Shown piece by piece: positions 6,192-10,810 of a stretch of 10,810 nucleotides of DNA. Location: the NCBI GenBank assembly GCA_002284615.2, contig MU069452.1:575646-586455 (forward strand), in the 5' to 3' direction. Under the pieces are notes generated by a model. The model had not been told where the DNA came from and ran no database searches. It saw only the letters and a program-made list of their open reading frames with translations. Both the position numbers and the translations under genes were made by a program. This DNA is from Dunaliella salina. Its lineage: Eukaryota > Chlorophyta > Chlorophyceae > Chlamydomonadales > Dunaliellaceae. Position 1 is the first letter of the stretch. Every line of letters begins with the position of its first letter.

Positions 6192-6511
6192 TCAATTCCA
6201 AGTGCACCGACAGATGCTGAATTGTGTGCTCTTCCTGTTTCCATGGAGCACCTGAAGACCGGCCATATTGATGATTTGTGGACCCTCTGTGATGCAGTGG
6301 CTAGCATCCTGTCACACATGGAGCACCTGCCTGGCCTGCGTGCTGTTGGAGTTGGGGTCCTGAATTGCGGTGCCCTGGATTCCTTCTTGCAGCCCTTGTC
6401 CCAATGCGAAGCAGCTCCACACTTTTTACAAGCAGCTCAAGCCCAGATATAGGTCAGCCTGGTGACTGTAAAAGATGTGAGCAACTTCAGCGATTTCTTC
6501 AGTTTCTGCAT
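6192..6511 (+). pseudogene. LRR segment 2 (putative exon ending at a GTGAGT donor)
   Basis: After the retroelement a plus-strand frame reads SIPSAPTDAELCALPVSMEH, LKTGHIDDLWTLCDAVASIL and HMEHLPGLRAVGVGVLNCGA. It then meets TAG at 6450-6452 and continues in the same frame as VSLVTVKDVSNFSDFFSFC to 6511, where GTGAGT follows. The frame differs from that of segment 1 across the rejoined insertion site, so an intron or an indel lies between them. The TAG is a second in-frame stop; alternatively a small intron near 6440-6455 removes it. Confidence 0.55.
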
Positions 6512-6577
6512 GTGAGTCCGCACTCACTTCAGCGGGATGACCAGAAGTATTAAACAAATTTCTGGATTCCGTTTCAG
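6512..6577 (+). other. Predicted 66-bp spliceosomal intron
   Basis: The donor GTGAGT (6512-6517) and the acceptor TTCCGTTTCAG (ending 6577) fit consensus. Splicing joins AT to C to make ATC and keeps one open frame: FSFC, I, TVGGSDADCTAIFLCLASVC. That phase agreement supports the intron. Confidence 0.65.
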
Positions 6578-6651
6578 CACTGTTGGTGGGTCTGATGCCG
6601 ACTGTACCGCCATCTTCTTGTGCCTGGCTTCTGTCTGCCCAATGTTGATAT
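6578..6651 (+). pseudogene. LRR gene internal exon between TTTCAG and GTAAGT
   Basis: This 74-base segment is bounded by a pyrimidine-rich TTTCAG acceptor and a GTAAGT donor. It encodes TVGGSDADCTAIFLCLASVC followed by PMLI. CLASVCPML resembles the LAxxCPxL start of repeats in RNI/F-box LRR proteins. It ends in phase 1. The AG at 6764-6765 would keep the frame open as CIRTVTIIGHEHF, but that acceptor has a weak pyrimidine tract and is only one possibility. Confidence 0.6.
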
Positions 6652-6765
6652 GTAAGTGGTTTTGGTTGAAGCTGCTGATAAGGATGAGTTGTCGGATATT
6701 TTTCATGTCCATGCTGCATGCACAATGTACTCCATTACTTACAAGCATCTTGTGAACCAGCTCAG

Positions 6766-7128
6766 CTTGCATTCGCACTGTGACCATTATTGGACACGAG
6801 CATTTTCGCTTCCTTTTCCCAACACAACTTTTGATTTCAAGCCTTTCTCTCTGTCACCACCGGACTTGAGTTGCCTTCATGCTGCTGGCCATCTCAGCAA
6901 TTTGAGAGAGCTGGTGATATTCTGTCCGTTTGGATTGCACTCTAAACCAAGAAGGGCTGCCCTTTGACAGTCTGCGTTCAATGTCCTGCTGTGGATCTGG
7001 AGAGTAATGACGGGAGAGTAATCGAGGCAGAAATCCAGCAGCTGCAGCAGCAGTGGGCCACTCTTGGCGAGTCTCTGATGGCCTCTCTTCCTTTCTGTCG
7101 ATCAGTTGAAATGGATTTCATTTATTGA
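6766..7128 (+). pseudogene. LRR segment 3 and possible C-terminal segment, frames disagree
   Basis: One frame (from about 6810) reads FDFKPFSLSPPDLSCL and AAGHLSNLRELVIFCPFG, another LRR unit, closing with TGA near 6965. A second frame then opens: GCPLTVCVQCPAVDLESNDG, VIEAEIQQLQQQWATLGESL, MASLPFCRSVEMDFIY, with stop TGA at 7126-7128. The Gln-rich amphipathic end looks like coding sequence. An unresolved intron or a frameshift near 6925-6970 must join them. Nothing beyond the LRR unit is recognised. Confidence 0.45.
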
Positions 7129-7382
7129 ATGCTTGACATATACACCTCTTCCTTCACAGTCACTCTGATTCGAATTGCCACAATGCAGACAGGGAGCAAA
7201 TATTTACTTTGTACTTATTTGTGCATTTGCCCTGTCCAGCTCTTGGAGAGGCTGCAAGAGCAATCTGGACTAGTTGCACACAATTACAAATCCTTGAACT
7301 CCTGTGGGCATGGCAAACACAAGCTTGCAGGCCATTGCACTTTCAAGCTCACAGGCTGCTACATTCATAACCTCACATGCGA

Positions 7383-7409
7383 CTTACAGGAATTACAGGG
7401 ATTACAGAG
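7383..7409. repeat. 9-bp tandem repeat, three units
   Basis: CTTACAGGA, ATTACAGGG and ATTACAGAG follow one another. The 9-bp period matches that of the LINE tail at 3302-3328 though the sequence differs; it might be another retroelement tail on the plus strand. The preceding open frame at 7129-7413 has no recognisable domain and is not called as a gene. Confidence 0.6.
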
Positions 7410-7411
7410 AT

Positions 7412-7931
7412 AAGACCTTGAGACGTGCGACTGCTAGTGAAAGGTTTGGGCTTGGATTAAACCTTGGTCAAGGTTATGGGGTGTGTTGAACCATTTTAAG
7501 GCAGTTTGTAAGGATGCCTAAGTCCAGGTGTTGGGCCCTTTTCTTGTGTTTTCCTTCTGTCAAAGCTCCATGCAGTTTGTGCTTTGACTGATATGTTCCT
7601 AGGATATTCCTTGTTAGCTACTTACTCTCTTCTTTCTGCAGTTTGTTAGAGGTCCAGCTCTCAGGCTCTCCCTACTTGTTTTAATGGACAGGTGCTCTAG
7701 TCTTATTGATTAGGTTTCCTCGGACTCTTTGGGTCCGGACTTCTTTCCTCTGCCCCAAACGACAGGCCTAGATCTCTGAAGGTGTAGCCGTGCCTACACC
7801 GATAGGTACTCAATCCAAAGGCTAGGTTGTTTTCAGGCAAAGCCTGGTGTGATCAGGAAGCTTGTTGTTACAAATTACTAGATGTCAAATAGAATGCACA
7901 TACATAGGGGTACTCAACATAAAATATTATT
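7412..7931. other. Intergenic region with three small hairpins
   Basis: No convincing coding sequence is visible on either strand. TGTAA, the usual chlorophyte polyadenylation signal, occurs at about 7508 and could serve the upstream LRR gene. Three short perfect stems lie close together: 7721-7725 with 7733-7737 (5 bp), 7781-7787 with 7794-7800 (GGTGTAG/CTACACC, 7 bp) and 7834-7838 with 7842-7846 (5 bp). Such stems can occur by chance, and no known RNA family is recognised. Confidence 0.4.
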
Positions 7932-8123
7932 TTGCACAAGCCAACAGCTAGAATGAGCCACACTTGCCCCAGAGATCATACGAAAACAAGTACCTTCCAA
8001 CATCTTCGATATATGTGCGTCAACTCAAAAGTTTCATTCCTGCAGATACGCAGGAGGTTATCACATCCAGGTGTCCTGTTTATAACAAAAAACCCTTCCT
8101 TCACCTGTTCTGAATCGCTTGTC

Positions 8124-8234
8124 ATGCCAAAGGTTAGCTTCAACGCGCAAGCTCCCAAAGCCCCTGCGCTACATGAGAAAGTGGGGATGTCCCTGGACGA
8201 CATCGCCAAACTCAAGAAGGACAGTGAGCAGAAG
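8124..8234 (+). other. Exon 1 of the putative export adaptor
   Basis: Thirty-seven codons, starting MPKVSFNAQAPKAPALHEK and ending KKDSEQK, carry the whole UAP56-binding-like motif. The exon ends exactly at a codon boundary before GTGATAAG. The base composition is more GC-rich than the upstream spacer. Confidence 0.7.
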
Positions 8235-10749
8235 GTGATAAGTGCACATACTCATTCGTGAGTGCGGAGGCCCAGACATGGGCATCAAATCAATGACCTT
8301 GGACATGATGGAGAGACTGCTCTGCCTTAATCGGTGATGAACAAGCACCTGCCTTATGTGTCTCATTCACTCTGAGAGTGGGTCCATTCCCATGAGCCGT
8401 GAGCAAGGAACAGGTTCAAGAGCGCGAGGGCATGCATGCAGCCAGCATCATAGTGCCAGCCCTGTGAGAATACCTCTTAGTGCTTTGACATCCTGCAGGT
8501 TGAGTATGACGTTGATATGTACATAAACAAAACTCTGTTGCGCCACAATCAGACATCCCTCTGTACCATGTCATGCAGCATAACGTGCGGCAGGCGCTCA
8601 CCTGTGTTGTGAGATGCATGACATGCGGCACACTCACTCTCCAGAGCAGCAGGTTTTCGAAACCTTTCTTTTCCACATTGGGTTGATGTCATTCCTGCTG
8701 CACTCCCTTGTCATGCATGCGCAGGGCGGCCCACAAGGTGGCCGAGTCCAACAAGTGGGCAGGAGCGCACAGCAGGTTGGCTGGGGTCAGCCGCAAGCAG
8801 GCAGAGGCCAGCAACAGGCAGGAAGGGGCCAACAGCTTGCAGGCAGGAGCCAGCCTCGGCAGCATGCCCCTCAGCAGCAAGCCAAAACCAACACCCATCC
8901 TGCGTATGAGAAGTTCCACAAGGTGCAGAAGTCACAGCCCGGCCCCAAGCAGCACCAATTCCAGCATCAGCAAGGCCCTCCTGCTCATACCAAGGTGGGA
9001 GGAGTGGTCTACAAGCCAGTCCCGACAGTGCCTCCTGCTGCTCATAGAGGGGGGCGCGGAAAGTTAGGGGTGCTAGGGAGTGGGAGGGGTGGAGCAAATG
9101 GTGGAAGAGGGGTCAGGGGGCAGACCAACAACCCCAGGGGTTACTACCAGCACCATCATCAGAAGCAGCAGTTGCATCCTAGGGGTGCCTTCAAGCCGCA
9201 GCAAAACAATGGCCAAACACGGGGGCGCAAGGGGGGCACCTGGTCGCATGGAGACTTGGTGGCAGCTGATAAGGACCCGCAGCACCCACTCCACCACATG
9301 CTTACAAAGATTGTGGAGGCAAAGCTGAACCAGCACACCAGCAGCAGCAGCAGGGAGAGGGGGACTGTCGCAGGAGAGGAGGAGGACTTGGAAGCTCTCT
9401 TGGGCGAGGAGGAGGAGGAAGAGGAGGTGGAGGGAGAGGGCGAGGAAGGGGAGGAGGAGGAGGAGGAGGAGGTGGAGGGATCTGCAGGGCTGGGGAGCCA
9501 GGGCGGCCTGCACAGCTCGTTGGGCAGTAGTTGGAACGGTGCAGCAGGGGAAGGTGAGGATGAGGACATGGAGGAAGATGCTGAGATGCCTAGGGCGCTG
9601 CTGGATGCGGAAGCGTCGCGTCCCCCGCTGCGCCCAGCACCCGGAAGCTTCATCGCCAGCATCAACGCAAAGCGAAAGAAGCGGGGGGAACTGCCTCCGC
9701 CTCCCTTGCCCTCCTCTGGTGTGTGGCTACCCAGCCGCCAGGAGCAGAACCACCACCAGCAACACCTCTGCGACCTCCCCCCTCACCCCCCAGCTCTGAG
9801 TGGGGGAGGCGGGGCTTTGAAACGGCACAGCAGCAGGTATCATCTTGGAATGGGGTGGGATGATGTGGGTAATGCAGAGCTTGCAGCATACCGCCATGGC
9901 GTGCGGCTTAACTACCGCAGCCGGCATGATTACTTTGACGATTTGGTGGTCTATGATCGGATGGCAGGAGGCAACAGCCGCCCCCCCTTGCCCTACAGCG
10001 GGTACAATGAGGAGGACGACTATGGGCGCATGAGGATCAGCAGGGGCACCCCTCGCAGCCGCTTGAGCACCTCTCCTGCAGGGCGAGCCCCCTACTCTAT
10101 TGGGCAAGACTCCTATGAACCGCCCCGCCATACCCACAGCCGCAGCCGCAGCCGTAGCCCCCTGAGGCCTGTGCGCAACAGCAGCATGTATGGATACTTG
10201 GCTGAGGGTTTGATGCACAAGAGCAAGGGCAACACTCGAGAGCTGCAGCAACATGACATGCACGCGCGCAGCAGGCTCCGAGAGAGGGAGAGGGAGAGGG
10301 AGCAGGATGCTAGTCTGAGGGTGGGCGGGGGGAGAGGTGACAGCAGGGATGGAAAGAGCGCGGGCGCACCAGCGCTGCGTGGTGCAGCAGCATCTGGAGA
10401 GCCTGCAGCAGCAGCATCTGGAGAGCCTGCAGCAGCAGCAGAAGGGCCTGACACTGGAAGGGGCCGTGGCACCCTGGCCTCGTATCTCCTCACTGAGACG
10501 CTCTTCCCGGACCCTGGGGCCCCACAGCATAAGGTGTCGTCCATGCGCGTGGCGCGAGCAGCAATTGCCATTGAGTACATCAAATCACGGGAGACAGGAA
10601 AGCGTGCGGTGTTGCCGCTGTGGCAGCTTCAGAGGCTGAAGGAGAATATGGAGTCTGGGCAGCTGCCGGTGGTGGTGCCGAAGCCGCAGGGGCGGCTGGA
10701 GCTGACAATGCTGGGCGAGGAGTTGGTGAATGCCATGTGCGTTTTTTAG
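8124..10749 (+). CDS. Putative TREX-type mRNA export adaptor with UAP56-binding motif (two exons, 711 aa)
   Basis: Exon 1 (8124-8234) and exon 2 (8725-10749) join in phase 0 to give 711 residues ending at TAG. Residues 20-31 read VGMSLDDIAKLK, close to the UAP56-binding motif of ALY/REF, UIF/FYTTD1 and plant UIEF, which tethers the DEAD-box helicase UAP56 (DDX39B) for nuclear mRNA export. As in ALY, a Gly/Arg/Gln-rich stretch follows at once (AGRGQQ-type repeats about 38-95; RGG and GGRG about 145-170). Then come WSHGDL at 210-215, a Glu tract (about 255-289), SRSRSRSP (about 509-516), an Arg/Glu run (about 553-565) and a more ordered C-terminus (about 619-711, including ARAAIAIEYIKS). No RNA-recognition motif is seen, favouring a UIF/UIEF-like adaptor over a true ALY. 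A nuclear location is inferred. ATG 8124 is preferred because it puts the motif near the N-terminus; the frame is open back to 7932. Confidence 0.7.
8235..8724 (+). other. Predicted 490-bp intron of the putative export adaptor
   Basis: The donor AAG|GTGATAAG and the acceptor CATGCGCAG|GGC, preceded by a pyrimidine-rich CACTCCCTTGTC, give a phase-0 junction that joins SEQK to GGPQGGRVQQ. Without splicing, exon 1 would read only seven codons past the donor (ISAHTHS) before a stop, and exon 2's frame would start at an unrelated ATG at 8614. Confidence 0.7.
9370..9480 (+). repeat. GAG/GAA-rich acidic-tract coding repeat
   Basis: A near-pure purine tract within exon 2 encodes Glu runs broken by Gly and Val (residues about 253-289). 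It is likely intrinsically disordered, and its length is likely to vary between strains. A similar short purine tract at 10280-10303 encodes the Arg-Glu run. Confidence 0.8.
10387..10434 (+). repeat. 24-bp in-frame tandem repeat, two units
   Basis: GCAGCATCTGGAGAGCCTGC followed by AGCA occurs at 10387-10410 and again at 10411-10434, encoding two copies of an Ala-Ser-Gly-Glu-Pro-Ala-Ala unit. It is in frame with exon 2 and extends into CAG repeats. Confidence 0.85.
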
Positions 10750-10759
10750 GGTGCCGGTA

Positions 10760-10761
<2 letters not shown>

Positions 10762-10810
<49 letters not shown>
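10762..10810. repeat. (TG)n microsatellite, runs off the window
   Basis: At least 24 uninterrupted TG dinucleotides begin 13 bases after the stop codon of the export-adaptor gene and continue past the window edge. The repeat therefore lies in the putative 3' UTR. Confidence 0.95.

Larger units (their letters stand above)
5525..7128 (+). pseudogene. Leucine-rich-repeat gene, intron-containing, interrupted and probably decayed
   Basis: Plus-strand peptides with LRR spacing recur across this region: NLSALRVLSLTTYRL, LIQLESLTLNS and LLLHLGNLKHL (5590-5785); HMEHLPGLRAVGVGVLNCGA (6315-6380); CLASVCPML (6620-6647); HLSNLRELVIF (6890-6920). The L-x-x-L-x-x-L periodicity and the A-S-V-C-P-M-L string recall RNI-like or F-box-associated LRR proteins, which act as protein-binding scaffolds. 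One intron is well supported (6512-6577). Against an intact gene: in-frame TAG codons at 5723 and 6450, a frame change near 6960, and a 404-bp retroelement at 5784-6187 that supplies a TAA right after KHLL. It is either a pseudogene or a multi-exon gene whose introns cannot all be resolved here. No start codon is chosen with confidence. Confidence 0.6.

Noticed and set aside
7129..7413. 94-codon plus-strand frame
   Set aside because: It lies just after the last LRR-region stop, has no recognisable domain, ends in a 9-bp tandem repeat and has no clear splice link; more likely UTR or intergenic sequence.
8614..8724. ATG 8614 as the start of the large plus-strand gene
   Set aside because: The first 37 codons (MHDMRHTHSPEQQVF...) have no similarity to the rest of the protein and end at a good AG acceptor; exon 1 at 8124-8234 joins in the same phase and brings a recognisable motif.
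9727..10530. Long antisense open frame (267 codons) opposite exon 2, and similar ones at 9159-9665 and 9073-9513
   Set aside because: They are mirror images of the low-complexity Gln/Glu/Ala coding sequence, with poly-Ser, poly-Leu or Cys-rich composition and no domain. The plus-strand frame has coherent motifs and a matching upstream exon.

Overview
This window looks like nuclear DNA of a green alga, most plausibly a chlorophycean (Chlamydomonas/Haematococcus/Dunaliella-like). The main reasons are spliceosomal introns, LINE remnants of a kind known from these algae, many short tandem repeats, and a GC-rich, CAG-rich coding exon beside AT-richer intergenic DNA. The species assignment is inference. 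No prokaryotic-style gene organisation, rRNA, tRNA or CRISPR array was seen.

Layout. (1) 1-2425, minus strand: a decayed, 5'-truncated LINE with reverse transcriptase, RNase H, a Cys/His knuckle and a C-terminal nuclease-like region, broken by frameshifts. (2) 2430-3260: a GC-rich repeat motif interrupted by a complete 663-bp non-autonomous DNA transposon with 18-bp perfect terminal inverted repeats and a perfect 9-bp target duplication. (3) 3302-4705, minus strand: a second, different LINE 3' end with a 9-bp-repeat tail, followed by a 16-bp tandem repeat and a strong inverted repeat. (4) About 5525-7128, plus strand: pieces of an intron-containing leucine-rich-repeat (LRR) gene. It carries in-frame stops and frame changes and is interrupted by a complete 404-bp miniature LTR retrotransposon (TRIM/SMART type) at 5784-6187, with 75-76-bp LTRs, primer-binding site, polypurine tract and a CTCT target duplication. 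(5) 7129-7931: no convincing gene, only small hairpins and a short tandem repeat. (6) 8124-10749, plus strand: the one gene that looks intact, two exons joined by a phase-0 intron and ending at a TAG stop. (7) 10762 to the end: a (TG)n microsatellite.

The most interesting item is the intact gene. Its first exon encodes a short peptide containing MSLDDIAKL, which closely resembles the UAP56-binding motif of nuclear mRNA-export adaptors (ALY/REF, UIF/FYTTD1, plant UIEF). The second exon encodes a 674-residue Gln/Gly/Arg-rich, acidic, RS-containing tail with no RNA-recognition motif. This suggests a lineage-specific TREX-type mRNA export adaptor. The other genes are parasites or relics and do not form a pathway with it: the window is a mobile-element graveyard next to a live housekeeping-type gene.
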